A stretch of DNA of 64,000 nt, taken from Anaeramoeba flamelloides. Lineage: Eukaryota > Metamonada > Anaeramoebidae. A program made the translations under genes and the position numbers. The first letter of the stretch is position 1. Each line of letters opens with the position of its first letter. Shown here piece after piece: positions 20,746 to 34,400 of this stretch. Where the stretch lies: positions 3,720,001-3,784,000 of the forward strand of contig JANTQA010000060.1 in NCBI GenBank assembly GCA_027625915.1. Direction: 5' to 3'. Below the pieces are notes generated by a model. The model saw only the letters and a program-made list of their open reading frames with translations, made no database searches and was not told where the DNA came from.

Positions 20746-22587
20746 TTTACTTTTTCCTTTAGGCAAACAGAGTATCACTTTAAAAAAATGAATTACTTGC
20801 TTTTTTATAATTTGGCTAGATCCAAAATTTTTTTTTGAAATTTATTTTGATCAAACCCAGATATATTTATGATACCTAAAATTCCATTACTAAAAAATAG
20901 AATGGTTGTTAGGTTCTTCTTCTTTTAATAAATAATTATCTTCATAATCTATTTAACAAAATTATTCTATTATTTTCATTAATTCTATATTATATGGAAA
21001 TATTTTCTTAATTTGGGAAATTGATAATGACATATTAAAAATTTTAATTCGATAAAAACACAAATTTTGAGATAAACAATATTTTGAAGTTTAATTAAGT
21101 TATTAAACCAAGAAATAAGGTTTGATTAGTTGAAATTGCTTTTTTGATTAAAAATTTTAAGAATTATTAATTTACAATTTTTTTCAAATTCTTTGATTTG
21201 ATATTTTAATAAACTTGCAAGTCTTAAATTGAACTCTTCATATTATAGTTAAATTTGAAAAGATTTTGAGCTGAAAAAACTTTTGTAATTATCAAATAAT
21301 TATTTTTATTCATTATAAATTAAATATTCTTCATTCTTTATTATTAAATCTTTAGATTATCTTGCTCAAGTTGTCTTGGGTTTCTCAATAAAAACGAAAC
21401 ACAAGCTTTGAATTCTCTTTATTATGTTTTTTACAAAAATTTAAATAACCTCCAAGAAAACTTTTGAAGTTTTTAAAATTTTTTTTGTTGGAGATCTAAT
21501 TTTCCCGTCTCTATTCAAATATTTTTGTTTTTTGAAATTAATCAAATTGATAAAAAAATAGCAAATATTTTTTCCGTTTAACTTGTATTATTAAAATATA
21601 TCTAATATTTGTTCGCTTTCTTTTAAAAAAAAAAAAAAAAAATACAAAATATATCCAATTTCTGTTCAAAATTTAATAAATGGTCAGAAGTCTGTTATTA
21701 AAATTTTTTATATTTTTTTTTTGACTGTATTTTTTGTTATTAAAAAAAAAAATAAAAATATTTATAATCTTTTCCCTCCACTTCATCTTTTTGTAAAATA
21801 TCAAATATAAAATTACTCAATCTTTGAACTTCCAAACACTCCCTAAATATTTAATCAGTATTTAAAAAAAAAAAAGTAAAATAAAAAATACCCCTTAACT
21901 CCGTTCTTAAATAAATCTCTTTGCAATAATCTTTTTTATTTTTTTCAATGATAAGATGAAGATTTTTTTAAAAATGAAAAAGAAAACAACTATTTCATTT
22001 ATATTATTCCAAAATTTTGTCTGGTCTTTTTACTGTTTCTTAATCAATCAATTCTGAAAAATATCTTTATCAAAAAAATTTTAAGAATTTTTTAATATGT
22101 TTTCATAAATTGTCGGCAAAGTTGCTCAAAATAAATGTTAAAGTAATCTTTTTTTATTTAAGATCTTTTTCGTTAAGTGTCTTAAAAAATCTCTATTGAC
22201 TAACCCGTCAACTTACTTTTTTTGAATTTCTCAAAGAAACAATATTTTTATCTCGTCATCATTTTTATTTTTTTCTGAAAAACAAAAAATATTCTTATAT
22301 TTCTTAAAAAAAGAAGAACATTTGTATATTAGTAATCTTGACCCACTGACAAAGTGAAAGAAATCTCAATTTAGTCAATAAATTATTGATTTTGAAACAA
22401 AGAATGGGGTATTATTCATACAAATATATTTTATTATAATGTTAAAAAATAAATTCTCATTTTCTCTCAAAATTGAAAAGTAAGTTTAATTAAAGATATC
22501 AAGATCTTTTTCTTTTTGTAATCTTTAGTTTAAAATTTGTTCACTTGAATTAATTATTTTTTTGAAGTTAATTTGAAAAAAACCAAC

Positions 22588-22998
22588 CTGTTGTGAATAA
22601 GTAAATAAAGAGATCAAAATTTCCTATGCAGTTTTCCATAAAAAATAAAAAGATTTTAAATAAAAACTGAAAATTTCGAACACTAAAAATGGAAATACAA
22701 AAGTCACTATTTTTTCCCTGCTAATTAATAAAAATTTTCTATTAAAATTCCAAAACGTTTAGCGAATTGCTCTTTGTTCCATCCACCAAGATCTTTTACA
22801 AAAGCAGTTAAAATGATATTTTTCAAAGTTAATAAAGCTTCCTTTTTCAACTTTCAGTTATAATATAAATGAAGGCAATTAGGCTTTAACCAAACATAAA
22901 ATCTAATACTGTAATAGGTTTCACTTTTTGAGAGATCTTTTGATCAGTTTTGTGAATGCTGATCGAAAATTTTGTTGAATTTTTATTCCAATTATCAG
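22588..22998. repeat. Decayed relative of the TA-flanked MITE family
   Basis: The right end reads CAATTATCAG followed by TA, with GATCGAAAATTTTGTTGAAT inside. The left side has GTAAATAAAGAGATCAAAAT then TTCC. The length is about 411 bases, nearly double the family size, and the left border lacks TA, so it is either expanded or two overlapping relics. Confidence 0.4.
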
Positions 22999-24512
22999 TA
23001 ACTTTGTATCAAACTTTTGGTTTGGTTTATCAATTATGAATGTTTTACAATTATTCCACAAAGAAAATATTATAAAAATGACCAAAATAACACCGTTGAC
23101 ATAATTTTCTTATTTTAAGAACTACTAAAAGTAAATAATTTTTTTAAATCACTTTGACAAATAATTTCACACCTTTACACAATTTACCATAGAAGTGATA
23201 TTCTATTTCTAATCATTAGAATTTGAAAACAGTTTGAAAGTGGAATTCCGAAATCCACTTATTCAATTTTGCTAAAAATTGAATTTCTAAATCCGAATTA
23301 CAAATCTTCTTCAAAAAAAAACTAAAAAATATTTGTCAGTTTGCTAACTCATTTCTCTTCTATAAAAAGAATGAAATTCAAAAGAACAGTTTAAGAGTAT
23401 TCGTGGTAATGCCATGCTCAAGTGATTAAGATTTGACACTCAAAAAACAAAATAATTAAGACCAAATAAATAGGTTGATTTTTTGTTTTTATTTACAGAT
23501 CATAATCCACTATTTCTAATTTTTTTAATTATTTCGATAAACAATTTTATTTTCGCTTTATGGGAAAGATTAAAAAACAAAATCCACAACACTAAATATC
23601 TTCAATAATCAAATTAGTTTGATCAAAATAAGAACTTAATTTTGCAAAAATAAGAACTTTTTTCTGTACTAAAAGAAATTCAAAAAAAAAAACAAATAAA
23701 TTAAGAAAAAGAATTCAGTTAAAAATTATTCTATGATCACGCTTTCAGCTTTACTCAAGAAAAATTCACCATAGACAATATATGTTTCATACTCTCAAAA
23801 TGTAGAAAACAAGTTTTTACAAAATTTAATAAAGATTTTGAAACAAATGAAAATTTACTTCTCGAGAAAAAAATTCAGAACTTCCAATTGAAAGAAGCTG
23901 TATGGACCATCATTTAAAAATGAAAAGAAATCCAATTTCTTTTTTTTGGAAACTATTTCTCTTTAGTAAACAAGAAATCGTCTTAATTTTGCAAAAGGAT
24001 CAAATAACTGCCGTGTTTTTTCAAAATTGAATTATTTTAAGATTTGTAGATCAATAGTGAAACTTGTTGATCATAAAAAAAAACTGTGAAAATTTGTAAT
24101 TTTTTAAACAAAAAAAGATAGTTGTGAATTTTTATTCCATTTTCTCCAGGTGGGTGTCTATTTTGTCAAGATTTCAAATTGTCTAATTAATAGAATATTT
24201 TTTATGGATTGAAATATTATTCTCTTGAAAATTAAGGAAAAAAATTGCAAAATTAGAGATTATTTGGCAATTTAATTTCGGTTAAAGATTTTTTGCCATT
24301 AGTTGCATTTTGTAATTTTTTTTATATTAAAAAAAATTGTAAATCCAACATAAAAAAAAGTAAATTCAATACCTGTTGTGTCTTTTTTTATTTTCAAAAT
24401 AAAGTAAAATTGTAAAACTTTTATAAATTCTCAAAGAAAATCAAGATTCATTTTTTTTTATTTTAGTTCAAAAAAAACTTAAACTTAATTTTTACAACAA
24501 AACTTTACGCCT

Positions 24513-26183
24513 ATGTCAAATCAAAACAAATTTGTAATTGTTTTAATGGGAGACGGATCTGGTAATTTTATTTTCTTTTTCAAATAAAAAAAAACACAAA
24601 AAAAAAAAAAAATACTCATCTAAATAGCTTTTATTAAAAATTTATATTCTAAATTATTCCTCATAGTTGGGAAATCCTGTTTAACCATCCAATACATCCA
24701 AAACCGATTTATTAACGAATACGATCCAACAGTTGGTAAAATCTTTTTTTTCTCAAATATTTTCTTTTTGAGTTTTACCTGACAGATTCTAATTATTAAA
24801 AAAAAAAAAATGGATCATTTAATTCACTTCTTTTATCAAAAACGTAATAGCCGAAAGTTATAACAAAATGGTAATTGTTGACAACATTCCATCCACTCTT
24901 CAAATAATGGACACCGCCGGACAAAGAGAATACCATTACATGGAAGATGATTATTTCACTAAAGGAGAGGGCTTTATGTTTGTCTTTAGTTTAACATCTT
25001 CTTCAAGCTTAAAAAGAATTAAAGATATGCACTCCCGCCTTTTACAAGTCCGATCAGCACCTGTATGTGTTTTAGTTGGAAACAAAAGTGGTATGTATTT
25101 CATTTAAATGTTTTCTTGAGTTTTCTGTGAAATTTATTGATTTAAGGGCAATTACATCAAAAAGATTCCAAAATTTTCCAAAATACTGTTGATTTTCCAA
25201 TAAAATAAATGAAAATATTTTTATTTCAAATTACCAAATATTTTCAAATTAACTATTGTAAAAACCCAAAATATCCACAAAGAAAAACTAGTAAATGACA
25301 CTTTTAGTGATCTAATTAAACTTCCTTAAGGAGCTTTGAGACATACTTTTAATTAGTTTAATTTGCTTTTAAACAGTAATAAAAAAGTGACTTTCCACTT
25401 TTTTTTAATGGTATTTGATCATAAAAGACAAATTTCAACAGCCTTCCTAACTTCTTTTGGGAACTTGTTCAAAATTAACTACAATTTGAAAATAATTGAT
25501 TTAAAAAAGTATGTATTAAAAGTTTCAAAAGTGTTTCTAAAACTTGCTAATTGTAAATTTAGAGGCAGTGTTAATTAAAACTCAATAAAACTTGTTTTAC
25601 ACACTTTTTTAAAACAGTTTGAATCATTAAATTAACCGTTTAATTTGAAAATTTTTACTAGATGGACTATACCTAGAACCTTGAAAAAAATCAAATAGTT
25701 TACTTTTATGAAATTGTATTTTTATACTTTTTTTTGAACTGTATTTATATTAATTGATTTTTTCGATTATTCTTTATTCACACAATTCAACAAAAAACAA
25801 AAAACTAAAAAATAATTTATATAGATTTAAATTCCGAAAGACAAATCTCTCGAAAAGAAGCCGAAGCAATAGCAAAGAAAAAAAAACTACCATACTTTGA
25901 AACGTATGTATTTTTAATTTATCTCTTTCACTTTATCAAATAGAAATAATTCTAAAACCTAAAATTTATATTTCCGAAATATATATATATATATATATAT
26001 ATATATCTTTGCTTCTTAAATTATAGATCTGCAAACACCCGTGAAGGAGTTGCCAAGAGCTTTGAAACAATCATCAGATTGATCCGAAATTTTAAAAAAA
26101 AGGGTGGTTTGAAAAATGATCTGAAAACAAAGAAAGTCGATGATATTACCGATCACAAATCAGGATGTTGCACAATAATTTAA
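24513..26183 (+). CDS. Ras-family small GTPase, five exons
   Basis: This is a membrane-anchored molecular switch of the Ras branch. Exons 24513-24561, 24667-24735, 24851-25090, 25825-25903 and 26027-26183 join in frame through GT-AG introns of 105, 115, 734 and 123 bases to give 197 residues. The P-loop is GDGSVGKS (residues 13-20), switch I is YDPTVAESY with Thr38, and switch II is DTAGQREY with the catalytic Gln64 intact. The guanine-specificity motif NKSD is completed across the third intron. The G5 motif reads TSAN instead of TSAK, so the usual Lys is Asn. The tail ends GCCTII: a CAAX box (CTII) preceded by a second Cys, suggesting geranylgeranylation plus a possible palmitoylation site, with a Lys-rich stretch before it. 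The particular Ras/Rap subfamily is not resolved. Confidence 0.92.
25979..26006. repeat. (AT)14 microsatellite in Ras intron 4
   Basis: Fourteen AT dinucleotides lie in the last intron of the Ras gene, 20 bases before the acceptor at 26026. Confidence 0.9.
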
Positions 26184-27391
26184 AAATTTAATAATATTTT
26201 GAATCATAGAATTGGAATATATATTCTTCCATTTTTCTGTTTAGGCTTCAAAATTATTATTTTTTTTTTTAAATTTTAAAACTGTTTACAATTTTTATGT
26301 TTTTAATATTATTACATGTGATTTATTTATATTTTATTAAAAGTCATTTTGTAAAAAAGTGATCACTAAAAACTTTTAATAATTCATCATAAAATTACTC
26401 ACTTATTATTGTTATATCATTTTACTGATACTTATTTAAAGCTTTTATGTTTTCATTTTTGGTGAAATGACTGTATTATTATTTTTTATATTAAATACAA
26501 CCTTTTCAGGTCAGAAAAATAAATTTTACCTCAAAATATTTTTTCAATTTCAATTGTACTTTGAAAAATATTTTAATTTTTTAATTAAAACTGAAAATTT
26601 CCTTCTTAATATTTTGATTTTACTTTTTTCTTTAACTTTTCTTTTATTTTTATTGTTATTTCTTTTCAACAGAGAATAGATGAATATTTTGGAGTTTTTA
26701 AGGTTCAAGTCACAATAGTGAATTTCATACGACTTGAAACCTGATGTACTCTCCAAAAATACAATCTTTAAAAATGATCTTCTTTTGGTTTAAGGAAGTA
26801 AGTACATTTTACCATTTTGTAAATTTTTAATTGTGTTAACATTACTGAAAAAATATTTTTTGAGTGCTACCAAATATTGAAACTTTGAAATCAAAACATC
26901 AACCACTAGCCTATTTGTGAATGGAATCGAAGTAATTCAGAGTTGAATCTTAAATTTTTCAATTTTTTGAACATTTTTTTTGATTCAATTTTTGGTTTTA
27001 TTATTTAAAGTTTTGAATCTAAACTCTTTTTCAAAAATTGTGACTCACCTGAAATAATAAATTGAAAAAAAAAATTTATCCTTTAGTATTCAAGAACAAT
27101 TAATAACTCAATATGATTTGTAATTCACTTTTAAGTCATTCTAAATCTATAAAAGCCTGATATATTAAAAAATTTAAAAAAAATAAAACCAAAAACTAAA
27201 AAAAAGTGAGTCACAATTTTTGAAATGAGCATTACCCATTTTTTATTACTCAACTTTCACTGAAAAAAAGTTGAACAACAATATTTTTTATGAATAATTA
27301 AATCCATTTTCAAAGACATTACATAGCCTCTGTTTTCAAAGTGATTATTTGTCTTTTCGAAGATCTCTTTTTTTTTTCCACATGATCTTTT

Positions 27392-27404
27392 TAAAAAAAA
27401 AAAG

Positions 27405-27490
<86 letters not shown>
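27392..27490. repeat. Long poly-A tract
   Basis: About 99 bases are almost pure A, interrupted once by G near 27403. It is far longer than other homopolymers in the window and could be a retroposed poly-A tail or slippage expansion. No coding relic is obvious immediately 5' of it. Confidence 0.9.
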
Positions 27491-27491
<1 letters not shown>

Positions 27492-28717
27492 AAAAATTTG
27501 AAAAAGCAAAACTAAAATTTGAAAAATTAGAAAAAATGATTCTGATCCAAAAATTTGAAAATATTTTTTTGTTAAGAATACTGGAATAAACCCTCAAAAC
27601 AACTCCCATTAACATTATAAAGTGAGTCAAAATTTATGAAAAATAGTTTAGAAATGTGTTTATACAAATGATCGAAATTAACCAAACGGTAAACCAACAA
27701 AATATACCCGAAAGGGTGTGCATTTGAAACAAATATTTTCTTTTAGAAGACCAAAAACGAAATATCACCCTTCCAAATGAATTTGTTGAAATCAAGAATG
27801 AAAAAATAAAAAAACAATAAAAGCCTATTTTTGAAGATTGGTTTACTTTATCTTCTTAGTTTGTATGAATACAAACTATTTTTTTCCTCGAATTTCTCGT
27901 CACATTACTATTTATTATTATTTTAAAAAACCTTTTGTGACAAATTTACTTTCAAAATTCTTTTTTAAAATATTTTTCTCAAACCAAGCCTAAACCAAGA
28001 GTACCATTTCAAAAATTAAAATAAAGTGGTTGAATTCTTGGAATCAAAAAACAGTTACAAAAGATTCAAATCAAAATAATTGCAAAATTCAATAACAAAT
28101 TTCAATCAGATTCAGAATTTTTTTGATTTCTCATTTTAATGGAAAATAAATAATTATAAAATCAAACAAATTTGTCCAAGAAACCCTCATTCTTCAAGAA
28201 GAATTAAAACAATCTCTGATTTTTTGAATTTAAACTAGAATTAGATGAATTAAATGAAAATAGGATTTTTAAATTCATTTTGGAAATTCTTTCGAAATAA
28301 AAAGTAATTTGTTTATTAAAAATTTTCCAAATAAAATTTTTTCATAAAGAATTAAAAATAAAACCAAATAAAGAATAAGTAATTGTGTAAAATGTTATAG
28401 ATAAGATCGAGTAATAAATGATTTTTATTTAATTTTTTTTGATCAATTTTTTCATCTTTTTGATTTACTTTTTTTTGTTAGTATGAAAATATCTATTACT
28501 AGAATATATCCCACTCTAGTATTTATGAAAATATCAATTTATTTGAATGAAGAAATGATTTGAATAATTCAGTTTCACATAAATGGTTGCACTCAAAAAA
28601 TGAAAAATGTACTTACCCCCTTAAAAAAAAAAAAAAATTGATAAAAGATTTAATAAAGAAATTAAAATGTTGTGTATTATAAAACAATCATCAGTTGTTA
28701 AATAAAAAAAAACAATA

Positions 28718-30033
28718 CAGCCGTTCCAGCCTTACCGTGAAATCAATGATAAACAGAAAATTTATTTTCTTATTCATGCTTGACTTTTTATGATAGGATT
28801 TTATGGTTATGTGATAGCCTATTACAAATCATGAAATTTTAGAATAGAACAAAAATTTCACAAAGAGAAAATTTGAAAATTTGAATTTTTGAATATAAAC
28901 TTTTCTGAATGATCAATAATTTGGAAAAATTTTCAGGTTTTTGGTAGAACTTTAATTTCTAAAGACCTTCAAATCAAAAGGCAAGACGATTTTAAAGAAA
29001 TCATCAAATTTAATCTTTGGTCTTTTGATGCTTTGTTTTGAATTTTTGAATTTGTTTCAAAAACAACACGATCTTTTACTCTTAAGGATTATCTAAAATA
29101 AGGCCACTATTGCCTTTACAGGGATTAAAACACGAGTGAAATGTTGTCTTTATTTCTTAGTATCCAGAAGAACTATCAAATTTCAGATTTTTAGGAATTG
29201 GTAATTTTGACAGATCAGATTCCCATTAGCAAACCTATTACTGAAAACCATATCCCAACCATGTTTGTTCTAACTTTCAATTTTCAGAGGTAAAAATTGA
29301 TTGTAAGACAATACTTCAATTAGAACGAACATGGTTGGGATATGATCATTAAATTTATCAAAATGAAATTTTTTCTTTGTCATTTAAAAAATAATTTAAA
29401 ATGAAAAGGGGAAAAGTTAGAAGTGATTTGTTTTTTATTTGTCATTCATAATCATTGTTTGTTTTTCTCAAAATGTGAAAAAAATTTTGTTATTTGTTTA
29501 TTTTTAATGATTTTTATTTTTCGAATTTTTTTGATCTTATTTGTAAAAAAAATTTTATCTGAGCTTTTCTACAAAAAAAAAACACTTTTTTGTTGGAAAT
29601 GATGGAATTGAATATTGTCAATTTGGCTTTAAAAGGAAAAAACAATTTCTTTTTCATTTTTTTGAGGTTGCTAAAAATTAGCTGTGCTGAAAAAAATGAC
29701 AAACAATTTTAAAAATCCAAAAAATGTTTTTGGGTTCAAAAAATTGCAAAAAATTGGCAAAAAATTCGCAAAAATTATCAATTTTGGGTTTCTGGAGAAT
29801 TGAAAAAGATAAAGTGTCTAAAACAGTGGTGTTTTAACCCCCCATACCCCAGAAATGGCCCTTTTTTAGATAGTCCTTAATCTTTCAAATAATGAAATTT
29901 TTTTAAAAAAAACCTAGGTCAAACAATAAAATGTATATGATAGTGTATAACAGAAGATTTTTTTTTGTATTTAACATAAACAAAAAGTTAATTTCGATGT
30001 CTGTCATTTTTTACGGTAGGTTTGGAACGGCTG
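28718..30033. mobile_element. TA-flanked 1.3-kb Tc1/mariner-like element
   Basis: TA|CAGCCGTTCCAGCCTTACCG at the left pairs with TACGGTAGGTTTGGAACGGC then TG|TA at the right, an inverted repeat of about 24 bases with TA borders at 28716-28717 and 30034-30035. CAG...CTG ends with a TA target are typical of Tc1/mariner. The interior has another inverted pair, CATATCCCAACCATGTTTGT (29249) with its complement near 29345. No intact transposase frame is visible, so it is non-autonomous or a relic. Confidence 0.65.
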
Positions 30034-30410
30034 TAACAAAAATAAAAGATTCAAAGGAATTTCAAAACTACAAAATTCTAAGTGTTTATCAAAAAAAAAA
30101 AAAAAATCAAATTTTTTTAACTTGTTTGATATTTTATTTTTGGGTCTGAAACCTAATTTTCATTCTTTTTAACTAGTAAAAATTATATCTATTATTTTCT
30201 TTTTTATTAATGTTTTAAAATTTCATTTTTATTGTTTTTCTTTTAGAATATAATGAATAAGTCTATATCAGATGAAATAACATTAGAATTCAAAATCAAT
30301 TTTCTTATTTCCAACTTCTAAAATTTTATAATATATGATATTTTTACTTAATTGATATTATATTTCATTTATTTTTTTTTATTTTTTTTCTTTATCATTT
30401 TTTTTTTTCT

Positions 30411-30415
30411 TTTTC

Positions 30416-30465
<50 letters not shown>

Positions 30466-30508
30466 TTTTTGTTTTTGTTTTTGTTTTTGTTTTTGTTTTT
30501 GTTTTTTG
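30411..30508. repeat. T-rich low-complexity tract with (GTTTTT)n
   Basis: CTTTTT units grade into poly-T and then about seven GTTTTT hexamers from 30465. It makes spurious Phe/Leu-rich open frames. Confidence 0.85.
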
Positions 30509-31487
30509 ATTTATTACTTTTGATTTATTACTTTCTCTTTCAGTTTTATCGTTTTCATTTTCAATTTCATTATCTTTTTTTTCTTCTTTATTTCATTTTG
30601 TAATTTCACAAGATTTATGAATTCATTTTTTAATTGATTTGTTATTTTAAAAATTATTTTTCATTTTATCTTTTTATTTGATCCTTTTCTTTCATCTTAT
30701 CTCAATAGAAAATGATTATAAAATTCATAAACTATCCTCAAAATAAGTTAAACCACTTTTACTGTGCAAAAAAAAAAAAAGATATAATGTTCGTAACGTA
30801 CTTTTCCTTCAACACATTATTTTCTGTTTTTTTGTTACAATTTTCCTTCAAATTACAACAAAAAAATCAAAAACTACATCAATTGTTTTAGATCAGTCGA
30901 AAATTCAACTTGAACTTGAAAAATTGTCAACCATTTTTTGGACTAGTAACGGAATTGCAATAAAAAATTCTAAAGATCGGAAATGTTATTTTTTCGTTAC
31001 TTGACAAAAAAACAATTCTACCATATACAGAATAATTTTAAAATTTTGAAAAATGGAAAAAAAAAAAAGTTGCTAAAATCCTTATTATGGGTTTGGAATA
31101 GTTTAAATTTCTTTTTTAAATTGATTTTATCATTTTAATAAATTAATTTTTTTTTTTTTATTCTTTTTTCTGGTATTTTCATAATTTATATTAAACTCCT
31201 ATTTAAGTAATTATTTAATCTTATTCATTAATTTTTAGATACATACAAATTGACAAAAAAAGGTTTAGTATTTTTAAATTAAAAAAAAAAAAAAAATAAT
31301 TTTATTTTTATTTTTAATTCTTGTCAGAAAAATTAAAAATACCTTCCAAAATTAGTTGATTAATAAACCAAATATAAAAAAAAAAAAAAAATAAAAATAA
31401 ATAAATAGAAAAATAAAGGAAAAAAAATAATCAAATAATCAAAAGAATATATACCCATAATAAATATATATAAACACATAAATAAAT

Positions 31488-34400
31488 TTAGAATAAACCG
31501 CCAGGTGTTATTCCTAATTCTTCCAAATCTTTTATTAATTCTGTAATTTTTTTAACCCATTTTTTTTTTTGTTGAATTGATTTACAATAAATTGTATAAA
31601 CCTTTTGGCTATTGTAAGGGATTAATTGGAAAGGGAACATATTTTTTTCTTTTTTTGGTTCTCGAATTATTGCATGAGAGAGTTTGATGTGGCCCTTATA
31701 TTGGAATTTGCCCTTCCCACGTGCACTTTTAGCGTATAGCAACAGGTCATTAAAAAGCCAAAAGTTTCTTTCTTGGATTCTTTTGACGGATTTTTTTTTC
31801 AAAACACCCTCCCAGATGAATTTCCTTTTGGGTGTAATTAATTGTATGACTTTATCTAGACCAGAAATTCTAGTATTTAAATCCAAAATAAATTTTTTTT
31901 TTTCGACTAGTTTTTTTTTTTCGTTGACATAGGCCGCGATTTTTTCAAGTTTAGTATAAGACTTGGCAAGGTCTGGGTAATCTTCATAAGTCTTTTCAGT
32001 TCCCTTTAAAATTTCCTTAATAATTAAAGGATATTTACACACCCTTTGCACAGGCTTTATCAAAAAATCCAATAAGCTTAATTTTTTAACTTGTGGGATT
32101 TTTTCACGATCCTTTTCAAATTTTTCAAATTTGGAGTTTTTCCTTATTTTGAAAACAATTTCAACAGCGTCGTCATAATTGGTGCAGTATTCGGTATAGG
32201 CCTTTAAATAATCTGCCATATTAAGAAAGATCAGGCCAACATTTAATTTTGCAACGTCTTCGATTTCTGTTTTCTCTCCTCTCAATTCTTCCAATTGCTG
32301 CAGAATTTGTGTGTTCACCCCTGTGATCATCAGGATGTGCGAAAAGATTCTTTTCAAATCTTCTGGATCCACATATTGCTTCTCTTTCATTGGGTTATAC
32401 CAATGTATTTGGATGGTATTCAAATCCTTTAAATATTCCCTTTCGGTCTCAATTAATTCATTAATTGCATGCGCCCTTCTTTCCATGTTGGTTTTTTTGC
32501 CAAAGGGTATTTCCTTTTGAATTTCCAAATTTGTGTTGCTTTCCTGTTGCGACAATTGCATTCTCTTTTTTTTAATGTCCTCCGTGGTCAATTGCTGATT
32601 GCCTTTAATTTTGATTCCAACATCGAGCAATTTTTTCATGACATGCAATTTAATGCTCCTCTCCTGGAAATAAAACATATACCGTTCATTATCCTTCCGA
32701 ATGAAAAATTCAATACCATTTTTTTGAAGGTTATTATTCAGTTCGTTGCTATTGCCGCTATTGCCATTATTGCTATTGTCGCTGCTGTTTGTATTTTTGT
32801 TATTATTGGAATTTTCGAGATCTGCAATCATGGAAAAAGATAATGAAATTTCAGATTGGAAGTGATACCGTTGCTTTTTTTTGTTTAATTTTGTTAACAA
32901 TATTCGATCATTAAAAATAAAGATATAGATCGGAATAAACTTTCGAATAATTAATCTATTAATATTCCCATCCCACAACAATACCCGTTTAGGGTTCACT
33001 AATTCATTTGGGTATCCTTCGAGTTTGGATGAAAGCTTTTTCAGTTTTTGCTGATTGTCATAGATATATAACTTGGGCCTTGCCGCGTTGACCAGCGGCA
33101 CAACCAATTCATAGATTTGATTTAATTTTTCATAGTCGGCCTTTTCTGGATCCGTATGATATTTTATTGACTTTAAATTCCCCAAATATTGAAACATCAA
33201 TGATAACGGTAAAGCAAAATAATCTAAAAATTGATCAGGCTCGGTTTCCTTTTCCAATTTTTGTGTTAACTTTCGGAATTTTAAGTTCCCCAATTTTAAC
33301 CGATAAAATAAATCAACAGATTTATCATAATGTTCAATAAAATATAAAAAATTTTTTGGTTGGAAATTTTGAAACACAGAACTAATGATCTTATCACTAA
33401 TCTGTGTTGTGTCATATTTCAAATCTTCAATGGCAGATAGAATTTTGGATTGGGATTCATAAATCTCTTGAATATTTAAAAATAATGAAGATAAAGTGTC
33501 AGGATCAAATAAACATGATTCTTTGATAGGTACATACCATTTCTATTTTAATTATTTGAAGGGGAATTAAGAGAGCAAAATTATTTATTTTTTTTGATTT
33601 ATAAAATTTTTATTTTTTTGATTTATTAAATTTTTAATTTTTATTTTATTATTAATTTTTATTTTTTTATTATTATTATAATTGTTTTTATCGGATCTTT
33701 ATTTTTTCTTTTTCTTTTTCTTTTTCTTTTTTCTATTTATCTTTATTTTTTTTAATTTTTTATTTTAATTTATACCTTGCTATTTTTGTTTGAAAAATAT
33801 ATTATATCTACAAAGATTTTAAACGCAAATAATTTTTTTTTTTCTGATTTGTTTTGTTTTTTTTTATAAAAATTATTTGAACAAACATGGTATCATTTTT
33901 TTTTTTTGATTGAAAATCTGAAACGAGAAAAAAAAATTTCTTAATTCTTGAAAGTTCAAAATGAAAATAATATAAAAATGATATTTCAGAAAACTAAATT
34001 GAGTTTAAAAGTCTTCTAATGACTGTGTCTATTTTAGATGCTCTTTGAATTAGGAGATACAAATTTAGTCACTTCATAATTCTCTCTTTACCAGACTAAG
34101 TTGCCAACACTTAGTTCTTCACAATAAATCCGAAAAAATATAAAAAACTGTGATTTTTAGATGTTTATCCATATTTAATGGAAATAGATTAATTTTCTTA
34201 TTGAAAAATTATTTCTGAAATGGTTTTAGTTTTAGCAAAATTAAATAGTATAATTTTCAAAATTATCAAAAAAATAAAATTGAAATTTTCAAAAAAGCTT
34301 GAAAAGTTAGAAAAAGTTCAAAAATTTACTGTTTCCTAAAAAATATATATCTCTCGTTTAAAAGTTTAGTTTGTGAAGGTAAGACTTTTTAAAAGAATGT

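Larger units (their letters stand above)
16967..24512. other. Repeat-filled spacer upstream of the Ras gene
   Basis: No coding exon was recognised. The stretch contains a CAG-ended element (17078 to about 17670), a TTAA-flanked element (17941-18948) with nested insertions, an imperfect inverted repeat at about 19326-19470, a MITE (19749-19972), copy A of a dispersed repeat (about 20185-20745) and a decayed MITE relative (22588-22998). Most of 21000-22500 and 23000-24500 is unremarkable A/T-rich sequence. Confidence 0.5.
26184..31487. other. Spacer between the Ras and RhoGEF genes
   Basis: No coding gene was recognised. Visible structures are a hairpin (about 26688-26758, AAGGTTCAAGTC against GACTTGAAACCT), repeated and inverted copies of GTGAGTCACAATTTTTGAAA near 27027-27050, 27203-27228 and 27612, a long poly-A tract (27392-27490), a TA-flanked 1.3 kb element (28718-30033) and a T-rich microsatellite (30411-30508). 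Ras and RhoGEF are convergent on this spacer. A short plus-strand scrap at 27670-27830 looks faintly protein-like but has in-frame stops. Confidence 0.5.

Noticed and set aside
27257-27630. Poly-Phe open frames around the poly-A tract
   Set aside because: Produced by translation of the long homopolymer; not protein-like.
30352-30603. Phe/Leu-rich plus-strand frame
   Set aside because: Translation of a T-rich microsatellite with GTTTTT hexamers.
32311-32843. Plus-strand frames opposite the RhoGEF
   Set aside because: They overlap well-conserved DH/PH codons on the other strand.
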